Shown one piece after another: positions 15,850-26,024 of a stretch of DNA of 64,000 nt (positions are counted from its first letter, which is position 1; the number at the start of each line of letters is the position of its first letter). The DNA lies in the NCBI RefSeq assembly GCF_902859855.1, contig NZ_CADIKH010000007.1:124001-188000 (forward strand), in the 5' to 3' direction. This DNA is from Paraburkholderia humisilvae (GTDB lineage Bacteria; Pseudomonadota; Gammaproteobacteria; Burkholderiales; Burkholderiaceae). The notes beneath the pieces were generated by a model. It did not search any database and had not been told where the DNA came from. It saw nothing but the letters and a program-made list of their open reading frames with translations. A program made the translations under genes and the position numbers.

Positions 15850-17718
15850 ATGAATCATCCCGCGTTCAAAGCAGGCACGCTCGTCGATATCGACGTGCAA
15901 GCGCCTGGCTGGGTCAAAAACCGAAAACTGATCGATTGGGTGCAGCACATCGCTGCGTTGACGAAGCCCGCGCGCGTCGTGTGGTGTGATGGCTCGCAGG
16001 AGGAGTACGACCGGCTGTGCGCGCAAATGGTCGATGCGGGCATGCTGCGCAAGCTCAACGCGTCAAAGCGCCCGAATTCGTATCTGGCCTGGTCCGATCC
16101 GTCGGATGTCGCGCGTGTCGAAGATCGCACTTTCATCTGTTCGAAGCGACGCGAAGATGCGGGCCCGACGAACAACTGGATCGAGCCCGGCGAGATGCGC
16201 GCGACGCTCGATGACCTGTTCGATGGCGCCATGCGCGGCCGCACGATGTACGTCGTGCCGTTTTCGATGGGACCGCTCGGTTCGCCGATCGCACACATCG
16301 GTGTCGAGCTGAGCGATAGCCCGTATGTGGTGACCAACATGCGCATCATGACGCGCATGGGCCGCAAGGTGTACGACGTGCTCGGCGAGGACGGTGAGTT
16401 CGTGCCGTGCGTGCACTCGGTCGGCAAGCCGCTTGCGGACGGCGAGCAGGACGTGCGCTGGCCGTGCAACGACACGAAGTACATTGTCCATTTCCCTGAA
16501 GCGCGCGAGATCTGGAGCTACGGTTCCGGTTACGGCGGCAACGCGTTGCTCGGCAAAAAATGTTTTGCATTGCGCATCGCCTCGACGATGGGCCGTGACG
16601 AAGGCTGGCTCGCCGAACATATGCTGATTCTCGGCGTGACGTCACCGCAAGGGCGCAAGCATTACGTCGCGGCCGCGTTTCCGTCGGCGTGCGGCAAGAC
16701 CAACTTCGCGATGCTGATTCCGCCGGAAGGGCTGAACGGCTGGACGATCTCGACGATCGGCGACGACATCGCCTGGATCAAACCGGGCCGCGACGGACGC
16801 CTGTATGCGATCAATCCGGAAGCGGGCTACTTTGGCGTCGCGCCGGGCACCAGTGAGAAAACCAACTTCAACGCGATGGCGACGCTCAAGGAGAACGTGA
16901 TTTTCACGAACGTCGCGTTGACCGATGATGGCGACGTCTGGTGGGAAGGGATGACCGACGCGCCGCCCGCGCATTTGATCGATTGGCAGGGCAAGGACTG
17001 GACGCCGGCCATCGGCAAGGAAACCGGCCGCAAGGCCGCGCATCCGAATGCACGATTCACCGCGCCGGCCGCGCAGTGTCCGTCAGTCGACGCGGATTGG
17101 GAGAATCCGGCAGGTGTGCCGATCGACGCGTTTGTGTTCGGCGGCCGGCGTTCGACGACCGTGCCGCTCGTGACCGAAGCGCGCGACTGGGTTGAAGGCG
17201 TCTATATGGCCGCGACCATGGGCTCCGAGACGACCGCCGCCGCGGCTGGCCAGCAAGGCGTCGTACGGCGCGATCCGTTCGCGATGCTGCCGTTCTGCGG
17301 TTACAACATGAGCGACTACTTCGGCCACTGGCTGAAGACGGGCGCGCGCCTCGCGAGGATGAACACGCCGATGCCGAAGATTTTCTGCGTGAACTGGTTC
17401 CGCAAGGGGCCGGATGGCAAGTTCGTCTGGCCGGGTTTCGGTGAAAACATGCGCGTGTTGCAATGGATGGTCGGCCGCATCGACGGCAGCGCGGCCGGAA
17501 CTGAGCATGCATTCGGTTTCTCGCCGCGCTACGAGGATCTCGATTGGAGTGGGCTCAATTTCACCCGCGAACAGTTCGAACAGGTGATCTCCGTCGACGA
17601 TCAAGCGTGGCGAGCCGAGCTCGCGCTGCACGCCGATCTGTTTGACACACTGCAACATGGCTTGCCGGCGGCATTGAAGGACACCCGATCGGCGCTCGAA
17701 CGCAAACTCGCCGCGTAG
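15850..17718 (+). CDS. pckG: Phosphoenolpyruvate carboxykinase (GTP)
   Basis: A 622-residue GTP-dependent PEP carboxykinase that converts oxaloacetate plus GTP to phosphoenolpyruvate, CO2 and GDP, the entry step of gluconeogenesis from TCA-cycle carbon. The kinase P-loop FPSACGKTN (about residues 276-284) with its reactive cysteine, the GDDIAWI segment and the C-terminal [11 protein letters not shown] sequence are typical of the GTP family. The start ATG 15850 has GGAG eight bases upstream. Length is normal. It is a single-gene unit ending at a strong terminator 49 bases downstream; regulation may involve the palindrome upstream. Confidence 0.97.
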   Translation: MNHPAFKAGTLVDIDVQAPGWVKNRKLIDWVQHIAALTKPARVVWCDGSQEEYDRLCAQMVDAGMLRKLNASKRPNSYLAWSDPSDVARVEDRTFICSKRREDAGPTNNWIEPGEMRATLDDLFDGAMRGRTMYVVPFSMGPLGSPIAHIGVELSDSPYVVTNMRIMTRMGRKVYDVLGEDGEFVPCVHSVGKPLADGEQDVRWPCNDTKYIVHFPEAREIWSYGSGYGGNALLGKKCFALRIASTMGRDEGWLAEHMLILGVTSPQGRKHYVAAAFPSACGKTNFAMLIPPEGLNGWTISTIGDDIAWIKPGRDGRLYAINPEAGYFGVAPGTSEKTNFNAMATLKENVIFTNVALTDDGDVWWEGMTDAPPAHLIDWQGKDWTPAIGKETGRKAAHPNARFTAPAAQCPSVDADWENPAGVPIDAFVFGGRRSTTVPLVTEARDWVEGVYMAATMGSETTAAAAGQQGVVRRDPFAMLPFCGYNMSDYFGHWLKTGARLARMNTPMPKIFCVNWFRKGPDGKFVWPGFGENMRVLQWMVGRIDGSAAGTEHAFGFSPRYEDLDWSGLNFTREQFEQVISVDDQAWRAELALHADLFDTLQHGLPAALKDTRSALERKLAA

Positions 17719-17766
17719 CCTGCGGAAGACTCAAACCCGTGCCGGCGCATGCCGGCGCCTGTCCAA

Positions 17767-17795
17767 AAGCCGTCCGCGCGGGCGGCTTCTTTTTT
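17767..17795 (+). terminator. Terminator of pckG
   Basis: Arms AAGCCGTCCG and CGGGCGGCTT, with one G-U pair, are followed by a run of T (17791-17795, nearly continuous from 17787), 49 bases after the pckG stop. Confidence 0.85.
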
Positions 17796-17892
17796 GCCTG
17801 TGCGAGTCACGTCTGTTTTCTTTGCGCTTTCTTGGAACAAAGTGACCGCTTTCGCTGTTCACCTGTATACAGCAGGTTTGGCTGCATCGCAG

Positions 17893-17972
17893 CACATTGT
17901 TTCGGTTTGTGGAACAATGTGTGAGCCTGCATTCCGCTTACGAATAAGATAGTGCAAATTTTCATGAAAATT
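17893..17972 (+). promoter_or_regulatory. Two inverted repeats upstream of the LysR gene
   Basis: The first repeat has 9-base arms CACATTGTT and AACAATGTG (17893-17901, 17913-17921) with 11 bases between. The second is the perfect 16-base palindrome AATTTTCATGAAAATT (17957-17972). LysR regulators bind such spaced dyads in their own control regions. The rest of the 17719-18081 gap beyond the terminator holds no gene. Confidence 0.5.
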
Positions 17973-18081
17973 GGTCGAAGTTGGGCAACTTCTGCACGTT
18001 TTCCCTAGTCGTAGGAGAATTCCAGATGTGCTTCCGGCCTCACCTTCGGATGGAAGCGGCAACACAGCAGGAGAGTCGTCA

Positions 18082-19185
18082 ATGGATCATTTGCAGTCGA
18101 TGAGAGTATTCGTCAGAGTGGCGGATCTCGGCAGTTTCGCCCGCGCGGCTAGCGCGATGGATATTTCGAACGCAGTCGCCACCCGTCACGTCGCGGATCT
18201 CGAAGGCCGTCTAGGCACCCGGCTGCTCAACCGCACGACACGCAGTCTGTCACTGACCGAGTCCGGCCAAGTCTATCTGGAGCGCGCACGCCAGATTCTG
18301 GACGAGCTGGAAGACGTCGAGCAGATGGTTGTCGCGCGTAACCACGAGCCGGTCGGCACACTGCGCATCGTCGCGCCGGTTGTATTTGGGCTACACAATC
18401 TCGCGCCGGTGCTGCAAACCTATGCGGAACGGTATCCGAAAGTCATTCCGGACGTGACGCTAGTCGATCGCCAGGTCGATCTGGTCGAGGAAGGGTTCGA
18501 TGTCGGCGTCGTCATTGCGCGTCATATGCGCAGCGCGAGCATCGTGACGCGGCGGCTGACCACCGGCTGTATGACCGTTTGCGCGACGCCTGCGTATCTG
18601 GAAAAGCACGGTATGCCGACACGTCCGGAGCAGTTGCTCGAGCATCCGTGTCTGTCGCTGCCGTCCGAGTACTGGGGTGACGAGCGCGTATTTACCGGTC
18701 CGGACGGCGAGGTGCGCGTGCGGCCGACCAACGTGATCGTCGCGAACAACACCGAAATGCTGCGCCAGTTCGCGCTGCTCGGCATGGGTATCGCCATTCT
18801 CCCGAGCTATCTGATCGGCCGCGATACGACGCGCGGCAAGCTGGTGCGCCTGCTGAGCGACTATCGGTTGCCGCAGGTCGAGATCAACATCGCTTATCCG
18901 AGCCGACGCCATCTGCCGGCGAAGGTGCGTACGTTCATCGATCACCTCGTCGAGCATTTCAGCCAGACGCCGAACAGCCTGCTTGGCGAGCAGTGGATCA
19001 AGGACGGCCTTGAGCCGGTGCCGCTGTCATCGATGCATGACGCCGGCGCAACGGTTGTGCCTCCGGAAGCATTCGACGGCGCTGAGCCGTTGTCGGCTCT
19101 GCTCGACGGTGAGCTCGCGCCGCAGAAACAGCCGCCGGGTGTGCATCACCGTCGTGGGCCGTTGCCGTCGCGGCTCGTGCGGTAA
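18082..19185 (+). CDS. LysR-family transcriptional regulator
   Basis: A 367-residue LysR regulator. Residues 1-65 form the winged helix-turn-helix (MRVFVRVADLGSFARAASAM followed by a recognition region ending in LLNRTTRSLSLTE); the rest is the effector-binding domain, of the subgroup that includes CrgA/DsdC-like proteins. The start ATG 18082 has GGAG at eight bases. About 60 extra residues follow the usual end of the family and are proline/arginine-rich. The ligand and targets are unknown. The gene is a single unit between two terminators and has dyad sites upstream, which suggests autoregulation. Confidence 0.88.
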   Translation: MDHLQSMRVFVRVADLGSFARAASAMDISNAVATRHVADLEGRLGTRLLNRTTRSLSLTESGQVYLERARQILDELEDVEQMVVARNHEPVGTLRIVAPVVFGLHNLAPVLQTYAERYPKVIPDVTLVDRQVDLVEEGFDVGVVIARHMRSASIVTRRLTTGCMTVCATPAYLEKHGMPTRPEQLLEHPCLSLPSEYWGDERVFTGPDGEVRVRPTNVIVANNTEMLRQFALLGMGIAILPSYLIGRDTTRGKLVRLLSDYRLPQVEINIAYPSRRHLPAKVRTFIDHLVEHFSQTPNSLLGEQWIKDGLEPVPLSSMHDAGATVVPPEAFDGAEPLSALLDGELAPQKQPPGVHHRRGPLPSRLVR

Positions 19186-19308
19186 GTGCGCCGATGCGGG
19201 CGTCAGGGTGCCGGGGTGCCGGGGTGCCGTTGCGTTGGGTGCGGCACATTGACGCACCTGGCAGACACATAGCAGGCACACTTTAGTAGGAAGTTTGTAA
19301 GAAACAGG

Positions 19309-19341
19309 AAGCGCAGCCGACATCAGCGGCTGCGCTTTTTT
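19309..19341 (+). terminator. Terminator of the LysR gene
   Basis: Perfect 11-bp arms (19309-19319 and 19327-19337) around a 7-base loop are followed by TTTTTT. It lies 124 bases after the LysR stop. Between them three tandem copies of GGGTGCCG occur around 19206-19229. Confidence 0.88.
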
Positions 19342-19461
19342 GTTGCGGGAAGATCATGACGGTCGCGTTTGCGTGCAGGCTCGGGCGTTTGCTTGCGGGC
19401 CGATTGCGTCGGGGTTTGCCGCTGACGTTGCCTTCGCGAAGTGCCGTGCGACCGTGCTTCG

Positions 19462-22158
19462 TTACGATCCTGTCTTCCGGGCAGTTGATTTCGCTGCCGG
19501 TTTGGTTGCGGTTTTCTTTGCCGGCGCCTTCTTCGCCGCGGCTGCCTTGACCGCCGCTCCCTTCGACGCGGTCTTTACCGGTGCTTTCTCCGCAGTCAGT
19601 ACGTCGGTATCGGCCGCCTCGTCGTTCGCCGCTTCGGCCGCGCTGCTTCTCGCGGCGGCGGCCTTACCGGCGGCCGACTTCGCCGCGGATTTCGCCGAAG
19701 GCTCTTTCTTCTCGAACTCGAAGCCGATCTTGCCGTCGCTCTGCTTGACGAGGAACGCCTTGAAATTCCGGCCGGTGCGCGACGACTTGAAGTTCGTCAG
19801 CAGATCCGTGCGGCCTGCTTCGAGCAGCTTCGCCATCTGTTCGCGCGCGATTTCCTGCTGCAGGATCACCTTGCCCGAGCGGAAGTCGCAGGTCTTCGGA
19901 TTCGCGACCGAGTTCTCGCAGACATAGCTCATGCCGTGCTCGAACACGCGCGCGTGGCATTTCGGGCAAGCGCCAACCGGCTCCTGGCCGGAGAAGTCCG
20001 GCGCTTCGCCGTCTTCGCCGCCCTGGTCCTGGCCGAAGTCGAACTCGAGCTTGTAGTTCTTGATCTCGTCATCGAACGAAAGCTTCAGAATGGCCGAGAA
20101 CGGGCGGCCCATCTTGCTGCGGAACCCCGACAGCGGCCCGATCTCCTTCTTCTGCAGCAGTTCCTCGACTTCCGGAATTTCGAATTGCCGGCCGCCTGGA
20201 ATCTTTGAGATCGAAAACTCGCACTTCGTACACGCGAAGCGGCGATAGTTCTCCTTCACCTGGCCGCCGCAATTCGGGCAACGCGTTTCGAGCGTCGCGT
20301 AGTCGCCCGGGATCGTGTCCGAGTCGTATTCCTTCGCGCGCTTGACGATGGTTTGCGTCATGCGGGCGATTTCCTGCATGAACGCGTCACGCTGAAGATT
20401 GCCGCGCTCCATTTGCGACAGCTTGTATTCCCATTCGCCGGTCAGCTCGGGCGCGGTCAGTTCCTTTACGTCAAGCCCGCGCAGCAGCGTCATCAACTGG
20501 AATGCCTTCGCCGTCGGAATCAGTTCGCGGCCTTCGCGGACCAGGTACTTTTCGCCTAGCAGACCTTCGATGATCGCGGCTCGCGTGGCTGGCGTACCGA
20601 GGCCCTTCGCGGCCATTGCCTCGCGCAGCTCGTCGTCTTCGACGAGCTTGCCCGCGCCTTCCATCGCCGACAGCAGCGTCGCTTCGTTGTAGCGCGCCGG
20701 CGGCTTCGTCACGAGTTGTTGCGCGGCGATCTTGTCGGTCTTCACCTTCTCGTTCTTCTGCACCGGGACGAGACTCGCATCTTCGCCAGTCGTTTCGCGG
20801 CCGTAGACCTGCAGCCAGCCCGGTTCGACGAGCACCTTGCCTTCCGTCTTGAAGTGATGGCCGACGACTTCGGTGAGACGCGTCGTAATCTTGTACTCGG
20901 CGGCCGGGAAGAACACCGCGAGGAAGCGCTTGACGACGAGGTCGTACAGCTTCTGCTCCGGCTCCGACAGCGACTTCGGCGCCTGCAACGTCGGGATGAT
21001 GGCGAAGTGGTCGCTGATCTTCGAGTTGTCGAAGATGCGCTTGTTCGGCTTCACCCAGCCCTTGTCAAGCACCTGTTTCGCGAACGGCAGATAGTTGTTG
21101 CTCTCCTTGAGCATATCGAGCGTGCTCTTGACGGTCTCCAGATAGTCTTCGGGCAGCGCGCGTGCGTCGGTACGCGGATAGGTCAGCACCTTGTGCCGCT
21201 CGTACAGTGCTTGCGCGAGCCCTAGCGTGTTCTTCGCCGAGAAGCCGAAGCGGCCGTTGGCCTCACGCTGCAGGCTCGTCAAATCGAACAGCGCGGGCGA
21301 AAGCTGGGTCGACGGTTTCGATTCCTCGCTGACCGTGCCGATCTGTCCGCGACACGCGGCAACGATCGTTTCCGCGGCCGGCAGACTCCACAGCCGCGAG
21401 TCGCGCTTCTCCGGGTCGAATTCGTCGCGCTTGAACTTCGGGTCGAACCAGCGGCCCTCGTAGAAGCCCGCCGCGCAGACGAACTCCGCCTTCACCTCCC
21501 AGTAATCGCGCGGCACGAAGCGACGGATTTTCTCCTCGCGCTCGACAACGATCGACAACGTGGGCGTTTGCACGCGGCCGACCGTGGTCAGGAAGAAACC
21601 GCCGCCCTTGCTGTTGAACGCGGTCATCGCGCGCGTGCCGTTGATGCCCACCAGCCAGTCGGCTTCCGAGCGGCAACGCGCGGCGTCGGCAAGCGGCTGC
21701 ATGTCGTGGTCGCTGCGCAGATGCGCAAAGCCATCGCGGATCGCGGCGGGCGTCATCGATTGCAGCCACAGGCGCTGCACCGGCTGCTTCGCTTTCGCGT
21801 ACTGCGTGATCAGGCGGAAAATCAGTTCGCCTTCGCGTCCCGCGTCGCATGCATTGATCAGCCGCTCGATGTCTTTGCGCTTGAGCAGCTTCGTCAGGAC
21901 CTTGAGCCGCGACTCGCTCTTTACAATCGGGTTGAGGTCGAAATGTGGCGGGATGACCGGCAGATGAGCGAAGCTCCATTTGCCTCGCTTCACTTCGTAT
22001 TCTTCGGGCGCGGCGATTTCGACCAGATGGCCGACCGCCGACGAGATGACGTAGTCGTCACTCTCGAAGTACTCGTCATGCTTGGTAAAGCCGCCCAAAG
22101 CGCGCGCGATGTCGTTCGCGACGGAAGGCTTTTCGGCGATGATCAGTGCTTTGGACAT
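19462..22158 (-). CDS. topB: DNA topoisomerase III
   Basis: An 898-residue type IA topoisomerase that relaxes negative supercoils and decatenates replication intermediates. The TOPRIM domain begins at MSKALIIAEKPSVAND and contains the DAGREGE metal motif; the active-site tyrosine is Y327 in LTYPRTD. Two zinc-ribbon-like segments follow (CPNCGG with CTKC; CPKCHA with two later cysteines), then a lysine- and alanine-rich tail of about 70 residues typical of Burkholderia. It is longer than the E. coli enzyme because of the ribbons and tail. The gene lies upstream of no same-strand partner; thioredoxin and dprA precede it on the same strand. Confidence 0.95.
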   Translation of the reverse strand: MSKALIIAEKPSVANDIARALGGFTKHDEYFESDDYVISSAVGHLVEIAAPEEYEVKRGKWSFAHLPVIPPHFDLNPIVKSESRLKVLTKLLKRKDIERLINACDAGREGELIFRLITQYAKAKQPVQRLWLQSMTPAAIRDGFAHLRSDHDMQPLADAARCRSEADWLVGINGTRAMTAFNSKGGGFFLTTVGRVQTPTLSIVVEREEKIRRFVPRDYWEVKAEFVCAAGFYEGRWFDPKFKRDEFDPEKRDSRLWSLPAAETIVAACRGQIGTVSEESKPSTQLSPALFDLTSLQREANGRFGFSAKNTLGLAQALYERHKVLTYPRTDARALPEDYLETVKSTLDMLKESNNYLPFAKQVLDKGWVKPNKRIFDNSKISDHFAIIPTLQAPKSLSEPEQKLYDLVVKRFLAVFFPAAEYKITTRLTEVVGHHFKTEGKVLVEPGWLQVYGRETTGEDASLVPVQKNEKVKTDKIAAQQLVTKPPARYNEATLLSAMEGAGKLVEDDELREAMAAKGLGTPATRAAIIEGLLGEKYLVREGRELIPTAKAFQLMTLLRGLDVKELTAPELTGEWEYKLSQMERGNLQRDAFMQEIARMTQTIVKRAKEYDSDTIPGDYATLETRCPNCGGQVKENYRRFACTKCEFSISKIPGGRQFEIPEVEELLQKKEIGPLSGFRSKMGRPFSAILKLSFDDEIKNYKLEFDFGQDQGGEDGEAPDFSGQEPVGACPKCHARVFEHGMSYVCENSVANPKTCDFRSGKVILQQEIAREQMAKLLEAGRTDLLTNFKSSRTGRNFKAFLVKQSDGKIGFEFEKKEPSAKSAAKSAAGKAAAARSSAAEAANDEAADTDVLTAEKAPVKTASKGAAVKAAAAKKAPAKKTATKPAAKSTARKTGS

Positions 22159-22256
22159 GACTATTGTGAGTGGGTGAATTCGGGTGCCACCGGCGCGGAT
22201 CGCGCCCTTATCTGACGCTCGTTCGCTTTTCCGGTCGCGTACCTATTAACGACCGC

Positions 22257-22284
22257 TTTATAGCACACGCCGCCGTGGCGGCAA
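22257..22284 (-). promoter_or_regulatory. Candidate topB promoter
   Basis: On the minus strand TTGCCG (22284-22279) and TATAAA (22262-22257) are 16 bases apart, about 100 bases upstream of the topB start. Confidence 0.5.
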
Positions 22285-22421
22285 CCAGTACGGAAAAAGC
22301 GGCCCATCTTAATTGCGTGCCAGTGCATTCAGCAAGCGTGGCACAACCGGCTCTCGCGTATTTCGCAATTCGCATGCCGCCGTGCCGACCTCCGCGAGCC
22401 CGCCGGCGCCTTCGATGTACG

Positions 22422-22799
22422 TCACACCGCGGCGAGCGCGGGCCTCAGTTTCGGCGCGCCGGTGACCCCCGGCAGCGCAGTCAGATCGACCAGCATACGT
22501 TCGACGATCCCCGGTTGCGGCAACACGGTGCCGAAGAAGCGGGTGGTCACTGCGTCTTCAATCAGGATGGTTGGGAAATTTTCCACGTCAAGGTCGTCGA
22601 AGCGATCGGCATGCGTTTCGATGTCGATCCATGCGAAACAGATGTCCGGATGCCTGTCCGCGATGGCGTCGAATGCTTCCCGGTACTCCCGGCAGGTTCC
22701 ACACCACTGCGCACACAGACACGCAACGAATAGCGTGTCGCGGTCGTTGACGCGCTCTGCGATTCGGTCCTGGTCAGTGTCGAGATTCAGCGCGGGCAT
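22422..22799 (-). CDS. Thioredoxin-family protein
   Basis: A 125-residue cytoplasmic thioredoxin-fold protein with the redox motif WCGTC (about residues 32-36) and the cis-proline segment NFPTI. It would reduce disulfides or transfer electrons to a partner. WCGTC differs from the WCGPC of main thioredoxins, so it is probably a specialised member. AAGGAA lies six bases before ATG 22799. It lies between dprA and topB on the same strand, 59 bases after dprA, so it may be co-transcribed with dprA. Confidence 0.85.
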   Translation of the reverse strand: MPALNLDTDQDRIAERVNDRDTLFVACLCAQWCGTCREYREAFDAIADRHPDICFAWIDIETHADRFDDLDVENFPTILIEDAVTTRFFGTVLPQPGIVERMLVDLTALPGVTGAPKLRPALAAV

Positions 22800-22858
22800 G
22801 GGAATTCCTTGAGACTCGTATTTTCGTAAGCGATTTGGCGCGAATGTAGCACGGCGCG

Positions 22859-24016
22859 TTACCGGCTGTGACCGGCGCGGACGTAGCGCCCCCCGTGCAG
22901 CGCGGTCAGCTGGCCCGATAGCTCGAGCCGCAGCAGCGCGCCCTGGAGCGCCGTCGGGTCCATTTCGGTGCGTGCGGCGAGAATTTCAAGCGTCGCGGGT
23001 GCGTGGCCGAGCGCGTCGAGCAGCCGTCGGGCGTCGGGCGGCAACGCATGGGCAGCCGCGTCGTGTTGCGCCAGCAGCGGCAACTGGGCGCTGGAGTCGC
23101 TCGCGTCACCGGGCTGCGGCGGCGGCACGCCCAGTTCCTCGAGAACGTCTTCTGGTGTTTCGATCAGCTTTGCGCCCTGTTTAATCATTCGATGGCAACC
23201 GCGCGACAGCGGCGCGTGAATCGAGCCCGGCAGCGCAAAGACATCCCGCCCCATTTCGTTTGCCAGTCGCGCGGTGATCAGCGAACCCGACCGCATCGCC
23301 GCTTCGACGATCAACACGCCGCTGACCAGCCCTGCGATCAGACGATTGCGTTGCGGAAAATGCGCGGGACGCGCCGGCGTGCCGAGCGGCCATTCGGAGA
23401 GAATCGCGCCATTTGACGCGATTTCCCGCACAAGCCCGTGGTGGGCAGGCGGATAGACGATATCCGCGCCCGTACCGACAATGGCGACCGTGCCGGCCCG
23501 GCCGGCCAGTGCACCGCGATGCGCGGCTGCATCGATACCGAGCGCGAGTCCGGACACGACCGCCACGCCTGCATCGGAAAACACACGGGAGAAACGATGC
23601 GCGTCTTCTGCGCCCTGTGGTGTCGCGTTGCGACTGCCGACCACCGCGACGCTGCGCGCATGCAGCGGCGCGAGGTGTCCCTTTACATATAGCAGCGGTG
23701 GCGGATCGGACGTTGTCAGCAGCATTGGCGGATAGGCCGGGTCGTCGAGTGTGAGCAGTGTGTTGCCCGACACGTCGCGCCATGCAAGCACCGCGTCAAA
23801 TTGCGCCGCGAAAGCCGCGCCGGGGGCGCCAAGTATGGCGCGGGCTGACGCTTCGTCCGTCACGCGGGCAAGCGACTCGAAAGATTGGCCAAGTACCGCG
23901 TCTGGCAGACCGAAGTTCGCGAGCAAGGTGCGTAACGCGGCTGGTTTCAGGCCCGGCGCCATCGTAAGCCGCAGCCAGGCGGCGATTTCCCGATCGGTTT
24001 TCGCTATGGATTGCAT
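22859..24016 (-). CDS. dprA: DNA-processing protein DprA
   Basis: A 385-residue DprA (Smf) protein that binds incoming single-stranded DNA and loads RecA during natural transformation. The Rossmann-like core shows VGSRNATPQG, SGLALGIDAAAH, the GTGADIVYP segment, the FPQRNRLIAGL motif and EAAMRSGSLITA, all conserved in the family. A SAM-like N-terminal part and a C-terminal winged-helix domain (about residues 310-380) are present. The length is normal. GGAGG lies upstream of ATG 24016. It is divergent from def-fmt, a neighbour order common in proteobacteria. Confidence 0.95.
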   Translation of the reverse strand: MQSIAKTDREIAAWLRLTMAPGLKPAALRTLLANFGLPDAVLGQSFESLARVTDEASARAILGAPGAAFAAQFDAVLAWRDVSGNTLLTLDDPAYPPMLLTTSDPPPLLYVKGHLAPLHARSVAVVGSRNATPQGAEDAHRFSRVFSDAGVAVVSGLALGIDAAAHRGALAGRAGTVAIVGTGADIVYPPAHHGLVREIASNGAILSEWPLGTPARPAHFPQRNRLIAGLVSGVLIVEAAMRSGSLITARLANEMGRDVFALPGSIHAPLSRGCHRMIKQGAKLIETPEDVLEELGVPPPQPGDASDSSAQLPLLAQHDAAAHALPPDARRLLDALGHAPATLEILAARTEMDPTALQGALLRLELSGQLTALHGGRYVRAGHSR

Positions 24017-24038
24017 TGAAACGTCAAACCTCCAGCGC

Positions 24039-24068
24039 GGCCCCCGTGAGCGGGGGCCATGCTAAAAT
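24039..24068 (+). promoter_or_regulatory. Extended -10 promoter of def-fmt, preceded by a hairpin
   Basis: TGC-TAAAAT (24060-24068) fits an extended -10 promoter. Directly upstream, arms GGCCCCCG and CGGGGGCC (24039-24046, 24051-24058) form a tight stem. A transcript would carry a leader of about 220 bases before def. Confidence 0.5.
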
Positions 24069-24297
24069 TTTCATGATCCGAAATAATTCGACCCAAAACA
24101 TACGGTGACGCCGCGTTTTCGCGCATGAACCTGTCGATCCGGGGCCGCTGTTCGCGCCTCTCGCGCCCTCGGGCGTTGAATCGAAAGGCTTCTGTCGCTA
24201 TCTATCCTGTGCGCGTGCCGCCAGGCTGACAAGCTGGCCGAACGGCCTATTGCGCGACTGTCGTATCCGTGGCGGCGCTTCACTGAACCTGATGACC

Positions 24298-24801
24298 ATG
24301 GCTTTACTGAATATCCTCAATTACCCGGACAAACGCTTGCACAAGGTCGCCAAGCCTGTCGAGGTCGTCAACGACCGCATTCGCAAGCTGGTCGCCGATA
24401 TGGCCGAAACGATGTACGCCGCGCCCGGCGTCGGCCTCGCGGCGACGCAAGTCGACGTGCACGAGCGCGTCATCGTGATCGACGTGTCGGATACCCACGA
24501 CGAACTGCGTGTGTTTATCAACCCGGAAATCGTCTGGTCGAGCAACGAGAAGAAGATTTCCGAGGAAGGCTGCCTGTCGGTGCCGGGTATTTACGACAAC
24601 GTCGAGCGCGCCGAAAAAGTGCGCGTACGCGCACTCAACGAAAAGGGCGAAACGTACGAGATCGACTGCGAAGATCTGCTTGCGGTCTGCATCCAGCACG
24701 AGATGGATCACCTGATGGGCCACGTATTCGTCGAGTATCTGTCGCCGCTCAAGCAAACCCGCATCAAGAGCAAGATGAAGAAGCTCGCGCACGCGATGTG
24801 A
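24298..24801 (+). CDS. def: Peptide deformylase
   Basis: A 167-residue metalloenzyme that removes the formyl group from the N-terminal methionine of new proteins. All three family motifs are present: [16 protein letters not shown] (metal-binding Cys) and QHEMDH (HExxH). ATG 24298 gives the usual start [15 protein letters not shown]; an ATG two codons upstream is also possible and neither has a clear ribosome-binding site. It is followed by fmt 76 bases later, which adds the formyl group that Def removes, and the two are almost certainly co-transcribed. Confidence 0.96.
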   Translation: MALLNILNYPDKRLHKVAKPVEVVNDRIRKLVADMAETMYAAPGVGLAATQVDVHERVIVIDVSDTHDELRVFINPEIVWSSNEKKISEEGCLSVPGIYDNVERAEKVRVRALNEKGETYEIDCEDLLAVCIQHEMDHLMGHVFVEYLSPLKQTRIKSKMKKLAHAM

Positions 24802-24877
24802 CGCTCTCGCTGAGCGTCACTTTGGCCCGTGCTTCATCGCTGCTGTTTCGTTGCTTCCGTATCAGGCGTTTCTGCTT

Positions 24878-25870
24878 ATGAGCCATTCGTTGCGCGTTAT
24901 TTTTGCCGGCACGCCTGAATTCGCGGCGGCTGCGCTCGCCGCGATCCATCAAGCCGGGTTTGCGGTGCCGCTCGTGCTGACGCAACCGGATCGGCCTGCC
25001 GGGCGCGGCATGAAATTGCAGGCGAGCCCGGTCAAGCGCTACGCGCAGGAGCAAGGCATCGCGGTCGCGCAACCGCCGTCGCTGCGCCGTCATGGCAAGT
25101 TTCCCGCCGAAGCGGCAGCGGCGATCGATCTGCTGCGCACCACGCGTCACGACGTGATGGTGGTCGCCGCGTACGGGCTGCTGTTGCCGCAGGAAGTGCT
25201 CGATATTGCGCCGCACGGCTGCATCAACATCCACGCATCGTTGTTGCCGCGCTGGCGCGGCGCCGCGCCGATTCACCGCGCGATCGAAGCCGGTGATACG
25301 GAAACCGGCATCACGCTGATGCAAATGGATGCGGGCCTCGACACCGGCCCGATGATCGCCGACACGCGCACGGCGATTCGCGATGACGACACCACGGCGA
25401 CCCTGCATGACCGGCTTGCCGCGCTGGGCGCCCAACAGATTGTCAAAGCACTCGCGACGCTCGAGCGCGATGGCCGACTACCGTCTACGCCGCAGCCGGA
25501 AGACGGTGCGACCTACGCGGAAAAGATCGGCAAGCAGGAGGCCGCGCTCGATTGGCGGCGCGCCGCCGTCGAGCTGGCGCGCCAGGTGCGCGCGTTCGAT
25601 CCATTCCCGGGCGGCGCGGCCACGCTCGACGGCACGTCGCTCAAGATCTGGTCTGCGACTGCCGTTGCTGCATTGCGCACCGCGCAGCCGGGCACGATCG
25701 TCGAGGTCTCCGCGGATGGCGTGGTCGTCGCGTGCGGCGACGGCGCGCTGCGCGTGACGCAACTACAAAAGCCAGGCGGCAAGCGACTAGCCGCGCGCGA
25801 ATTTCTCACCGGTTCGACGCTCGCGGTCGGCCAGCGCTTCGAACAACCCGGCGAACAACCCGGCGAATAA
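24878..25870 (+). CDS. fmt: Methionyl-tRNA formyltransferase
   Basis: A 330-residue enzyme that formylates initiator Met-tRNA using 10-formyltetrahydrofolate. It has the N-terminal start [11 protein letters not shown], the catalytic asparagine/histidine region [17 protein letters not shown] and the aspartate-containing DAGLDTGPM; the C-terminal OB-like domain follows. ATG 24878 matches the conserved N-terminus. The last residues EQPGEQPGE are encoded by tandem 12-base repeats, with the stop codon falling in a third imperfect copy, so the C-terminus is slightly extended by repeat slippage. Confidence 0.96.
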   Translation: MSHSLRVIFAGTPEFAAAALAAIHQAGFAVPLVLTQPDRPAGRGMKLQASPVKRYAQEQGIAVAQPPSLRRHGKFPAEAAAAIDLLRTTRHDVMVVAAYGLLLPQEVLDIAPHGCINIHASLLPRWRGAAPIHRAIEAGDTETGITLMQMDAGLDTGPMIADTRTAIRDDDTTATLHDRLAALGAQQIVKALATLERDGRLPSTPQPEDGATYAEKIGKQEAALDWRRAAVELARQVRAFDPFPGGAATLDGTSLKIWSATAVAALRTAQPGTIVEVSADGVVVACGDGALRVTQLQKPGGKRLAAREFLTGSTLAVGQRFEQPGEQPGE

Positions 25871-26024
25871 CCGGGCAAACAGCAGGGCGAATCGCGCGGC
25901 CAACATTAACAGCCGGTGACCGCAGCCGCCATCGTCCGTTCGGCCGACTCGCTTCGCCGCTTTACCGCGCGTTAGAATCTTCAATGCGATCTTCGTCGCG
26001 ATTGCGCCAACTTTCGAGACCTTC

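Noticed and set aside
19200..19232. GGTGCCGG tandem repeats after the LysR gene as a regulatory array
   Set aside because: Only three short copies occur, between a stop codon and a terminator, so slippage in untranslated DNA is the simplest reading.
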